The notes beneath the pieces were generated by a model, which saw only the letters and a program-made list of their open reading frames with translations, was not told where the DNA came from and ran no database searches. From NCBI GenBank assembly GCA_905479015.1, contig CAJQKV010000026.1, positions 1 to 51,514 on the forward strand: a stretch of 51,514 nucleotides of DNA, written 5' to 3'. Positions 27,868-35,248 of this stretch are shown here, piece by piece (position 1 is the first letter of the stretch; every line of letters starts with the position of its first letter). Made by a program: the position numbers and the translations under genes. Source of the DNA: an uncultured Cyclobacteriaceae bacterium. GTDB lineage: Bacteria > Bacteroidota > Bacteroidia > Cytophagales > Cyclobacteriaceae.

Positions 27868-28592
27868 TAAAGACCGCTCATATTATCGTCCTATTGATAA
27901 CCCTAGTCATGCTGTCACATTGTGACGAATGCGACGACTGTGATGGGCTTATCACTGAACCTACCGCCTCTTTTGCCTTTATTGATGCGGACAGTTTACT
28001 CTGGGTAGAAAATAATCTAGAATTGCTGACCGATTCATTGTTATATACTGATTCTGTCAGTGATCAGTTGTCTCTAATCTTAGACTATCTTGAGGATAGC
28101 CTCACCATCCTTACCGATAGTATTGGAAATGGAGGACTATTAGAAGCTGAGCAGAACCTGATAACTGATCAAATTGTTTGGGTAGACAGTCTGATCTTTA
28201 TCAATGAAGAATATGATGCTTATTACACAACAGAAATCGGTACATTGAACATAATAAAAACAGCCCTGGTCAGTGGAAATGTTTTGGTAGATACGGTATT
28301 CAACTTATTCAACAATCAATATCAAGTATTGGAAGATATAGCCACTCAATATGAAATCCCCTTGAACTATAATGATCCCCTTTCATCATTGGGATTCAGT
28401 ATTGCAGGTCATCTTTATTTTATCAATTTACATCATACCAACGAATGGGTGATCGATGTGCGTGGCAATGCCAGAGTCTCTATTTCTCAAATCGATACCG
28501 TAGCCACCGCACACAATTTTTCCAATATAATTATTCAATGTGAAAATTCATCCTGCAAAGCAAATGAAATCGTATTTACTTGTTATTATTAG
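27864..28592 (+). CDS. Putative lipoprotein with acidic N-terminal cysteine cluster, unknown function
   Basis: The 242-residue protein has a hydrophobic N-terminus and a likely lipid-modified Cys20 in VMLSHC. The residue before the cysteine is His, which is not ideal for a lipobox. Directly after it come two more cysteines in an acidic run, CDECDDCDG (20-28), spaced CxxCxxC. The middle (about 40-150) is acidic and helical, with SD- and L-rich repeats such as LLTDSLLYTDSVSDQLSLIL, likely a coiled coil. The end is beta-rich. No family was recognised. It overlaps priA by 4 bases and the next gene overlaps it by 29 bases, so the three may be one transcript. Confidence 0.7.
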   Translation: MIKTAHIIVLLITLVMLSHCDECDDCDGLITEPTASFAFIDADSLLWVENNLELLTDSLLYTDSVSDQLSLILDYLEDSLTILTDSIGNGGLLEAEQNLITDQIVWVDSLIFINEEYDAYYTTEIGTLNIIKTALVSGNVLVDTVFNLFNNQYQVLEDIATQYEIPLNYNDPLSSLGFSIAGHLYFINLHHTNEWVIDVRGNARVSISQIDTVATAHNFSNIIIQCENSSCKANEIVFTCYY

Positions 28593-29238
28593 TTTGCTCT
28601 GCATCAGCATGGCTGTGGCCCAAGATGATAGCCTTCTGATCCAAAAGAGGCTATTTCAACCTAGAATATATTGGGATTATGGTCAAACATTAATGCTCTG
28701 GCAAGAGCGTTCTCAGAAATATGAAGGAGGTCTTGAATGGCTCCTTTTTGATAAGGTGCAAATTTTCGCTGAAGCCGGTTATACGAAAATCAATCCTAAT
28801 AACCTTTATAAAAACATTGACTATCAAAGTGAAGGTCGTTTTTATAGGCTAGGATTGGGCTATTTGGCTTATCTAGATGAAGTCAATCGATTGGGTTTGG
28901 GTGTGAGGTTCGCTGAATCGAGTTTCAAAGATGAAGGAGTTATTTTTATCAACTCTGAAACCATTAATAGCCCAATGAGAGATGATTTTAAAAGATCTGA
29001 TCTTCAAGCAACTTGGATAGAAATCGTTTTGAATTCTGAAAAACAATTAAGACTGAAGAAAGACGTCCCTAGCTCTTATTGGAACAAATTCTTTTCGATC
29101 GGAATCATGATACGATACAAAATGCTCTTAGACTATCCAAGTTATCAACCCATCGAAGTTTTCAGTATACCCGGTTATGGCAGACTCATCAACAAAAGAA
29201 ACCTCGGTTTCAATCTGTTTTTAAAAATAAATGTTTAG
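28564..29238 (+). CDS. Secreted beta-rich protein of unknown function (outer-membrane-like)
   Basis: From the ATG at 28564 the product is 224 residues, with a clean signal peptide (MKSYLLVIISLLCISMAVA then QDDS). The mature part has alternating hydrophobic residues and aromatic strand ends (LEWLLFDKVQIFAEAGYT, RLGLGYLAYLDE, LGLGVRFAES, FFSIGIMIRYKMLL) and ends FNLFLKINV. That is the pattern of a small outer-membrane beta barrel. In Bacteroidota a DUF6048-like protein has this look, but I am not certain of the match. An in-frame ATG at 28540 would put 8 residues before the signal and is not favoured. It converges on surE with a 4-base overlap. Confidence 0.7.
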   Translation: MKSYLLVIISLLCISMAVAQDDSLLIQKRLFQPRIYWDYGQTLMLWQERSQKYEGGLEWLLFDKVQIFAEAGYTKINPNNLYKNIDYQSEGRFYRLGLGYLAYLDEVNRLGLGVRFAESSFKDEGVIFINSETINSPMRDDFKRSDLQATWIEIVLNSEKQLRLKKDVPSSYWNKFFSIGIMIRYKMLLDYPSYQPIEVFSIPGYGRLINKRNLGFNLFLKINV

Positions 29239-30005
29239 AAATTCCAGTCCTCATTCATTTGATTAATAGCCTCATAAGAGGTCAAGTCAAACTGACAGGG
29301 GACCATACTTATGTAGTTGTTTTTTATGGCCCACTCATCGTGATCTTGACCTTTATCATTGTTGATTAGGTTACCCACCATCCAATAATAATCTCTCCCG
29401 TAAGGATCGACGCGTAGATCAAAATCTTCTTGCCATCGGGTATCTGCCTGACGGCATATTTTTATTCCTTTGATTTGCTCATCACTAATAGCTGGAATGT
29501 TCACATTAAGGGCAATGTTTTTGGGCAATCCTTTGCTAAGTACTTCTTTTACAATTTTAGTAATAAATGGTATCCCATGAGAAAAATCACCCTTGGGATT
29601 ATAATCACATAATGAAAAGCCTATCGCAGGGGTCCCTTCAATAGCTGCTTCAATCGCAGCTCCCATAGTACCCGAATATAAAACGCTGATTGAAGTATTG
29701 CTCCCATGATTGATACCACTGAGTACCAGATCTACCTGCCTACCCTTCAAAATTTGATGTTTAGCCAATTTCACACAATCAGCAGGTGTTCCACTGCATT
29801 CATAAGCCTCAATGTCTTTAAAAATTTGATTTTTCTTTACCCTCAACGTTTCACCAACGGTAATAGCATGCCCCTTACCTGACTGGGGACCGTCTGGAGC
29901 GACCACAATAATTTCACCTAAATCTTTGACTGCGGAGACTAATTCAAATATTCCTTTTGAAGTGATCCCATCATCATTGGTGATGAGAATTAATGGTTTT
30001 TTCAT
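29235..30005 (-). CDS. surE: 5'/3'-nucleotidase SurE
   Basis: The 256-residue metal-dependent phosphatase removes phosphate from nucleoside monophosphates. The N-terminal metal site is ITNDDGITSKGI (Asp11, Asp12). The rest of the signature is PDGPQSGKGHAIT, CSGTPADCVKLA and the metal-binding SGINHGSNTS, followed by YSGTMGAAIEAA. Length matches the family (about 250-260). It is the last gene of a dnaG-ribBA-unknown-surE run, 2 bases after its neighbour, and its stop overlaps that of the convergent gene. Confidence 0.96.
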   Translation of the reverse strand: MKKPLILITNDDGITSKGIFELVSAVKDLGEIIVVAPDGPQSGKGHAITVGETLRVKKNQIFKDIEAYECSGTPADCVKLAKHQILKGRQVDLVLSGINHGSNTSISVLYSGTMGAAIEAAIEGTPAIGFSLCDYNPKGDFSHGIPFITKIVKEVLSKGLPKNIALNVNIPAISDEQIKGIKICRQADTRWQEDFDLRVDPYGRDYYWMVGNLINNDKGQDHDEWAIKNNYISMVPCQFDLTSYEAINQMNEDWNF

Positions 30006-30007
30006 AA

Positions 30008-30604
30008 TTAAATAGAATTGTAAAAGGCGATGATTCTGACCAAGTCTCTAAGCTCGTCTGTTTTTAACCTATTGCTTTTTATAAAGGTTTGAAGTTCGTT
30101 TTTCTTCTTCGCTAAAATCCTTAGAAGATCCTTCTTTGATCCACTAAACTGAGTGATTTTACCTGCTTTGGTAAGAAAAAAAAAGTCATATCTCACGGAA
30201 GGTTGAGAAACAATGGGTAGACCATAACCGTAACCCAAGCTGGAAGTTTCCATAACGATATTTTCCCGAGACAATAAGGATAAAACACTTTCATATTGGA
30301 GCTCGAACAATACAGGGGTCATATAATTTGATGTATTTTTATAAGGAATTGTATAAAATTCACGATAGCTTTTGTAATCCTCATCATAAATTTCAAAATA
30401 TATCAGTTTGTGACTTGAAAAGGCAATCACAGATTCGTTTTTGACCAAAGTGACCATATTGGTAGAAAAATCATACTTAATCTCACCGGAAATTGTATCT
30501 TGATCCGTAGTCACTACAATCCCCTTGTGCCACTCATTAGATGAGATCTGACCCAAAGACCAAGTCGTATAACAGAGAAAAGCAATACCAAAAATAATGC
30601 GCAT
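30008..30604 (-). CDS. Small secreted protein of unknown function
   Basis: The 198-residue protein has a signal peptide ending near WSLGQIS (about residue 20). Its first mature part, KGIVVTTDQDTISGEIKYDF, resembles the start of a common Bacteroidota secreted domain of unknown function, in which a short beta-rich unit opens with GxIxxxxGDTxxGxI. The remainder is beta-rich with SVLSLLSRENIVMETSSLGY. The C-terminus is lysine-rich and helical and may hold ILAKKKNELQTFIKSN. It is packed between ribBA (1 base away) and surE (2 bases away) without an obvious link to either. No function can be given. Confidence 0.75.
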   Translation of the reverse strand: MRIIFGIAFLCYTTWSLGQISSNEWHKGIVVTTDQDTISGEIKYDFSTNMVTLVKNESVIAFSSHKLIYFEIYDEDYKSYREFYTIPYKNTSNYMTPVLFELQYESVLSLLSRENIVMETSSLGYGYGLPIVSQPSVRYDFFFLTKAGKITQFSGSKKDLLRILAKKKNELQTFIKSNRLKTDELRDLVRIIAFYNSI

Positions 30605-30605
30605 A

Positions 30606-31820
30606 CTATTTCAATATATCATGTCCCATGCGATCTCGCTTGGTTTCTAAATATTTTTTATTATGAACATTGGGATCTACTTCAATAGAGATATTTTCTA
30701 CTATCTCTAAGCCATATCCAATCAATCCCACCCGCTTTTTCGGATTGTTGGTAATGAGTTTTAGCTTTGAAATCCCCATATCTCTAATGATTTGTGCTCC
30801 CACACCATAGTCTCTCTGGTCCCCCTTAAATCCTAAATGTTCATTTGCCTCGACCGTATCCATACCACTTTCTTGAAGTTTATAGGCCTTCAGCTTATTG
30901 ATCAAGCCAATACCCCTACCTTCTTGATTCATATAAACAACGGCTCCTCTACCTTCTTTTTCAACCATTCTCAAGGCGCTGTGAAGTTGCGTACCACAAT
31001 CACATCTACAAGACCCAAAAATATCACCCGTAACACAAGAGGAGTGCACTCTGACCAACACGGGCTCATCAACTGTCCACGCGCCTTTATAAAGTACCAA
31101 ATGATCATCTCCTGTATTGGTTTGCCGGTAAGCTTTGAGCTTAAAGTCACCAAAATCTGTAGGAAGATCTACAATAATTTGCTCCTCAATAAGTGATTCA
31201 TTACTTAAACGATAAGCAATGAGATCATCTATTGAAACCAACTTTAATTTAAACTTATCCGCAATAATTCTGAGATCTGGCAGCCGGGCCATGGTCCCAT
31301 CTTCTTTAAGCACTTCTATCAGAACACCTGCGGGGGTCAGTCCTGCTAAGCGGGCAAAATCTATGGCTGCTTCGGTATGCCCTGCTCTTCTTAAAACACC
31401 CCCTTCTTTGGCTTTTAAAGGAAAAATATGACCTGGTCTTCCCAGATCATTGGGTTTTGTAGTAGTATCTGCCAATGCTCTAATGGTCAGTGCCCTATCT
31501 GAAGTAGAAATTCCTGTACTCGTATCTTTGCTGTTCAAGTCAACACTTACCGTAAAGGGCGTCTCATGAAGGGCTGTATTCTTACCAACCATGAGATCAA
31601 GTTGAAGCTCATCACACCTGGCTTCCACCAAGGGTACACATAATAAACCGCGTCCTTCTCTAGCCATGAAATTGACAATTTCAGGAGTAATTTTCTCTGC
31701 TGCACAAATAAAATCTCCTTCATTCTCACGATCTTCATCATCTACCACTACTATGACTTCCCCATTTTTTATAGCGGCTATGGCTTCCTTGATTGAATCA
31801 AGTTTAATGTCTTCTTTCAT
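30606..31820 (-). CDS. ribBA: Bifunctional 3,4-dihydroxy-2-butanone-4-phosphate synthase / GTP cyclohydrolase II
   Basis: The 404-residue fusion supplies both precursors of riboflavin. The RibB domain (about 1-205) has [36 protein letters not shown] and [16 protein letters not shown]. The RibA domain (about 210-400) has the zinc cysteines in [17 protein letters not shown], then [10 protein letters not shown] and [13 protein letters not shown]. Both active sites look complete. It follows dnaG by 27 bases. No FMN riboswitch is possible in so short a gap, so regulation, if any, would be at the dnaG promoter. Confidence 0.97.
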   Translation of the reverse strand: MKEDIKLDSIKEAIAAIKNGEVIVVVDDEDRENEGDFICAAEKITPEIVNFMAREGRGLLCVPLVEARCDELQLDLMVGKNTALHETPFTVSVDLNSKDTSTGISTSDRALTIRALADTTTKPNDLGRPGHIFPLKAKEGGVLRRAGHTEAAIDFARLAGLTPAGVLIEVLKEDGTMARLPDLRIIADKFKLKLVSIDDLIAYRLSNESLIEEQIIVDLPTDFGDFKLKAYRQTNTGDDHLVLYKGAWTVDEPVLVRVHSSCVTGDIFGSCRCDCGTQLHSALRMVEKEGRGAVVYMNQEGRGIGLINKLKAYKLQESGMDTVEANEHLGFKGDQRDYGVGAQIIRDMGISKLKLITNNPKKRVGLIGYGLEIVENISIEVDPNVHNKKYLETKRDRMGHDILK

Positions 31821-31847
31821 ACACTCGTTTTAACTAATTAATAACAA

Positions 31848-33776
31848 TTATTTTACGGTTACGTTCCCTATAATTTTAGCGATTTCCATTTCGGTTTGCT
31901 TCAACTCGCTAATTTCATCTAATAAAGCATCTACATCACCTTCTATAGCCGTTTTTAATTTTTCATTTTGAACCTCAATGAGATGTTGGATCACCCTAAA
32001 CTTAAGGCGTAAAATATTTGAATAAGTGAGCTCTTTAATGAAATCTTCTTCCAAGGGTATCTCAATATGGTATTTTTCCTTCCAAAATTCACTAATTTCA
32101 TATTTTGGAGCACATAACTCTATGATGGTTTTCTGTATTTCTGGATCGTCAATGGATAAAAAATATTCAAAATTTAAGGGTAATTGCTCCTTATTTCGTT
32201 GAACCATGGCCTTGAATATTTTATTATAGATGGGATGTGTAAATTCAATGTCCTCTGACTCACTGATAAAATAATCCCATAAAGTCATCTCATTTTCATC
32301 CGTCTTTTGGATGATCTCATCTCCATAATTTAAAAGTACTCTGATACTTTCTTTTTCTTGATATGCAATGATTTTTGAAAAATCAGTAACTGCTATTTCT
32401 TCTGATTCCAAAGGAAGGATCCCCGCCGCTTCCTCGTTATATTGAAATGTATTTTGATTTGATCTCTTCTGAGTAATTAAAATTTTATTTTGTTCTGCAA
32501 TCAAGATGGCCTCGCTGATTTGCAATAAATCGCTGCATTCTTTCAAATAAACCGATCGTTTGATCGCGTCTCCGATTTTGGAGATGCTTTCTACAATGTC
32601 TCTGACCACTCCCGCCTTCTTAATCGGATCATCCTTAACGCCATCCATCAATAGCGCTGTTTTGAATTTTATAAAATCAACCGCTCCTTCCGTTAAAAAA
32701 TGGACATAAGCAGTGGCTCCCAACTTATGACTGTAACTGTCTGGATCTTCACCATCAGGAAAAGTAACGGCCCTGACATTAAGTCCTCCTTCTAAGAGAA
32801 TATCAATGCCTCTAAATGAAGCACGTATACCTGGAGCATCTCCGTCATAAAGTACGGTTACATTCTGGGTATATCTTTTGATGAGTTTTACTTGATCTTC
32901 TGTCAAGGCAGTACCTGAGGAGGAAACCACATTTTTGACACCGACCTGATGCATAGATATGACATCCGTATAACCTTCCACTAAATAGCAATTGTCCTCT
33001 TGTCTTATTTGTTGCTTAGATTGAAACAAGCCATACAGGACCCTACTTTTATTATAGAGCTCCGTTTCGGGTGAATTTAAATATTTAGGCTGATTTTTGG
33101 CTGCGTCTGATACAAGGATTCTGGCACCAAAAGCAATGGTTTTACCCGTGACGTTGTGGATGGGGAACATCACCCGGCCTCTGAAGCGATCGTATATTTT
33201 ATTTTCTTTACTTACAATTAAACCGGCTGCTTCCAAATTTTCTTTTGTAAACCCCCTTTTGATTCCTTCTTGATGAAAATGGTCCCAAACATTCAAACTA
33301 TAACCCAAATTGAATGATTCGATGATCTCATCGGAAAAACCACGTTCTTTGAAATAGCTTAAACCAATGGACTTGCCCTCCTCATGTGAATGCAATAAAT
33401 CTTGAAAATAGTCCGTGGCAAATTTCAATACAATGTATAAGCTCTCACGCTGATTTTGCGCTTCTTGAATCTCATCTGTTTGTACTTCTTCCTCAATGGC
33501 AATGTTATATTTGGCCGCCAAGTATTTGAGCGCTTCAATATAACTCAAGCCGTCTACTTCCATGACAAAAGTAATGGCATCTCCACCTTTTCCTGAACTG
33601 AAGCATTTAAATATGCCTTTGGAAGGAACCACATAGAAGGAAGGCGTTTTTTCGGCCGTAAAAGGGCTCAATGCTTTCAAACTAGAACCCGATTTCTTTA
33701 GATTTACAAAATCACCAACCACCTCGACAATATCCATTGCCATTTTTATGTCATCTATTGTTGAGGGTTTGATCAT
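31848..33776 (-). CDS. dnaG: DNA primase DnaG with degenerate zinc-binding domain
   Basis: The 642-residue primase makes RNA primers at the replication fork. The catalytic TOPRIM region is intact, with VEGYTDVISMH and VLYDGDAPGIRASFRGID. The N-terminal CHC2 zinc domain keeps its overall pattern (KALSPFTAEKTPSF, then GIFKCFSSGKGGDAI), but three of the four zinc ligands are replaced: Ser37 for Cys, Thr40 for His and Ser61 for Cys, with only Cys58 kept. It probably folds without zinc. The C-terminal part (about 440-642) should be the DnaB-interacting helical domain. It heads the minus-strand operon and is divergent from the Mrp gene. Start ATG at 33776 fits the family N-terminus. Confidence 0.95.
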   Translation of the reverse strand: MIKPSTIDDIKMAMDIVEVVGDFVNLKKSGSSLKALSPFTAEKTPSFYVVPSKGIFKCFSSGKGGDAITFVMEVDGLSYIEALKYLAAKYNIAIEEEVQTDEIQEAQNQRESLYIVLKFATDYFQDLLHSHEEGKSIGLSYFKERGFSDEIIESFNLGYSLNVWDHFHQEGIKRGFTKENLEAAGLIVSKENKIYDRFRGRVMFPIHNVTGKTIAFGARILVSDAAKNQPKYLNSPETELYNKSRVLYGLFQSKQQIRQEDNCYLVEGYTDVISMHQVGVKNVVSSSGTALTEDQVKLIKRYTQNVTVLYDGDAPGIRASFRGIDILLEGGLNVRAVTFPDGEDPDSYSHKLGATAYVHFLTEGAVDFIKFKTALLMDGVKDDPIKKAGVVRDIVESISKIGDAIKRSVYLKECSDLLQISEAILIAEQNKILITQKRSNQNTFQYNEEAAGILPLESEEIAVTDFSKIIAYQEKESIRVLLNYGDEIIQKTDENEMTLWDYFISESEDIEFTHPIYNKIFKAMVQRNKEQLPLNFEYFLSIDDPEIQKTIIELCAPKYEISEFWKEKYHIEIPLEEDFIKELTYSNILRLKFRVIQHLIEVQNEKLKTAIEGDVDALLDEISELKQTEMEIAKIIGNVTVK

Positions 33777-33796
33777 TGAATAAAGTAATTCTTTTT

Positions 33797-33804
33797 CAAA
33801 AGTA
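33797..33804 (-). promoter_or_regulatory. Possible -7 box for dnaG operon
   Basis: On the minus strand TACTTTTG fits TAnnTTTG, ending 20 bases before the dnaG ATG. No TTG at the expected -33 spacing was found, so support is partial. Confidence 0.35.
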
Positions 33805-33869
33805 ACACTTATAGATTTTTGATGAAAACAAGTCCTGAACTAAACTTGTATAAAATTAGCATCCAAAAA

Positions 33870-34964
33870 ATGGCCGTAACAAAAAAAGCCCTACTTAAAG
33901 CCCTCAGCAATGTACAAGATCCTGATTTAAAGCAAGATCTCGTCACTTTAGATATGATACAGAATATCAAAATTGAAGCAGAAAAAGTTTCTTTTGATGT
34001 TGTCTTGACCACACCTGCGTGTCCATTGAAAGAATTGATCAGGAAAGATTGCGAAAAGGCACTTTTGGAGGCCTTCGATACAACAGTCGCTTTTTTAATA
34101 AATATGACCTCAAACGTTACAACTATCAATGATAGAGGTCCCCTGCTCCCTCAAGTGAAAAACATCATTGCGGTGGCTTCCGGCAAAGGTGGTGTCGGTA
34201 AATCTACCACTACGGCGAACTTGGCTGTAGCCTTAGCAAAAACAGGTGCCAAGGTGGGCATCATTGATGCCGATATTTTTGGGCCCAGTATCCCCACCAT
34301 GTTCAATTGTGAAAATGAACAACCCTCCGTAAAAGTCGAAGATGGGCGCAATATGATAATTCCTATTGAGCAGTATGGCGTTCAATTAATGTCTATTGGA
34401 TTTTTAACGCCTACCGAGGACGCCATCGTATGGCGAGGACCCATGGCCAGCTCAGCACTCAAACAATTCATTAGCGATACCAAATGGCATGATTTGGACT
34501 ATCTCCTCATCGACTTACCCCCCGGTACCAGCGATATTCATTTGACCTTAGTTCAAACCATACCTGTGACGGGCGTCATCATCGTAACCACTCCACAAAA
34601 AGTAGCCCTGGCAGATGCACAAAAAGGCCTGGCAATGTTCAAACAACCTCAAATCAACGTTCCAATTCTGGGTATTGTTGAAAACATGGCTTTTTTCACT
34701 CCTGAAGAGTTACCTAATAACAAATACTTTATCTTTGGAGAAGAAGGGGGAACAAAGTTTGCAAAAAAGAATGATGTACCTCTTTTGGGTCAAATTCCAA
34801 TTGTCCAGTCTATCAGGGAAAGCGGTGACAATGGATATCCCGCAGTGATGACCGAAGGGATTACAGCTGATGCTTATAAAGAGCTCGCGGCGGGATTGGC
34901 AAGGCAAGTGGCCATTAGGAATGCCAAAGGGAATAAGACACAAGTCGTTGAAGTTACCGTTTAG
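33870..34964 (+). CDS. apbC: Mrp/NBP35 family Fe-S cluster carrier ATPase
   Basis: From the ATG at 33870 the product is 364 residues. An N-terminal DUF59/MIP18 domain (about 1-85, with VQDPDLKQDLVTLDMI) precedes the deviant Walker ATPase: SGKGGVGKSTTTANLAVALA, DADIFGPSIPTMF and a Walker B in YLLIDLPPGTSDIHLTL. These proteins bind and pass on Fe-S clusters. The usual CxxC of eukaryotic relatives is not obvious here. A start at 33819 would add 17 residues with no domain and is less likely. The NifU-type gene follows 6 bases downstream, which strengthens an Fe-S assembly role. Clients may include ActB in this same region. Confidence 0.92.
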   Translation: MAVTKKALLKALSNVQDPDLKQDLVTLDMIQNIKIEAEKVSFDVVLTTPACPLKELIRKDCEKALLEAFDTTVAFLINMTSNVTTINDRGPLLPQVKNIIAVASGKGGVGKSTTTANLAVALAKTGAKVGIIDADIFGPSIPTMFNCENEQPSVKVEDGRNMIIPIEQYGVQLMSIGFLTPTEDAIVWRGPMASSALKQFISDTKWHDLDYLLIDLPPGTSDIHLTLVQTIPVTGVIIVTTPQKVALADAQKGLAMFKQPQINVPILGIVENMAFFTPEELPNNKYFIFGEEGGTKFAKKNDVPLLGQIPIVQSIRESGDNGYPAVMTEGITADAYKELAAGLARQVAIRNAKGNKTQVVEVTV

Positions 34965-34970
34965 TAAATA

Positions 34971-35219
34971 ATGAGTTCAGATTTAAAAGAAAGAGTAGAG
35001 TTAGCATTGACCAGTATCAGACCTTATTTAGAGGCTGATGGCGGTGATGTGCGGGTAGTAGAAATTAAAAAAGACACCGTGATACTCGAGCTTTTGGGAA
35101 ATTGTGGTACCTGCCCCATGTCTACCATGACCCTCAAAGCAGGCGTTGAAGAAGCGATTAAACGCGTGGCTCCCGAAATCATGCATGTCGAAGCATTGAA
35201 TCTGATGCATGAGTCATGA
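34971..35219 (+). CDS. NifU C-terminal domain (Nfu-type) Fe-S scaffold protein
   Basis: The 82-residue protein is a single Nfu domain. It has IRPYLEADGGDVRVVEI and the cluster-binding CxxC in LLGNCGTCPMSTMTLKAG. Two such subunits normally share one [4Fe-4S] cluster at this motif and pass it to apo-proteins. It lies 6 bases after the Mrp gene, so scaffold and carrier ATPase are co-expressed. It has no A-type domain, unlike E. coli NfuA. Confidence 0.94.
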   Translation: MSSDLKERVELALTSIRPYLEADGGDVRVVEIKKDTVILELLGNCGTCPMSTMTLKAGVEEAIKRVAPEIMHVEALNLMHES

Positions 35220-35248
35220 TGCTCATTTGATATTTTATTTACAAATTA

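Noticed and set aside
30837-31196. 119-codon plus-strand open frame
   Set aside because: Antisense to the well-conserved ribBA cyclohydrolase domain, and its translation has no family features.
33809-34129. 106-codon minus-strand open frame at the start of the Mrp gene
   Set aside because: Antisense to the DUF59 part of the Mrp protein and overlapping the dnaG upstream region; nothing supports translation.
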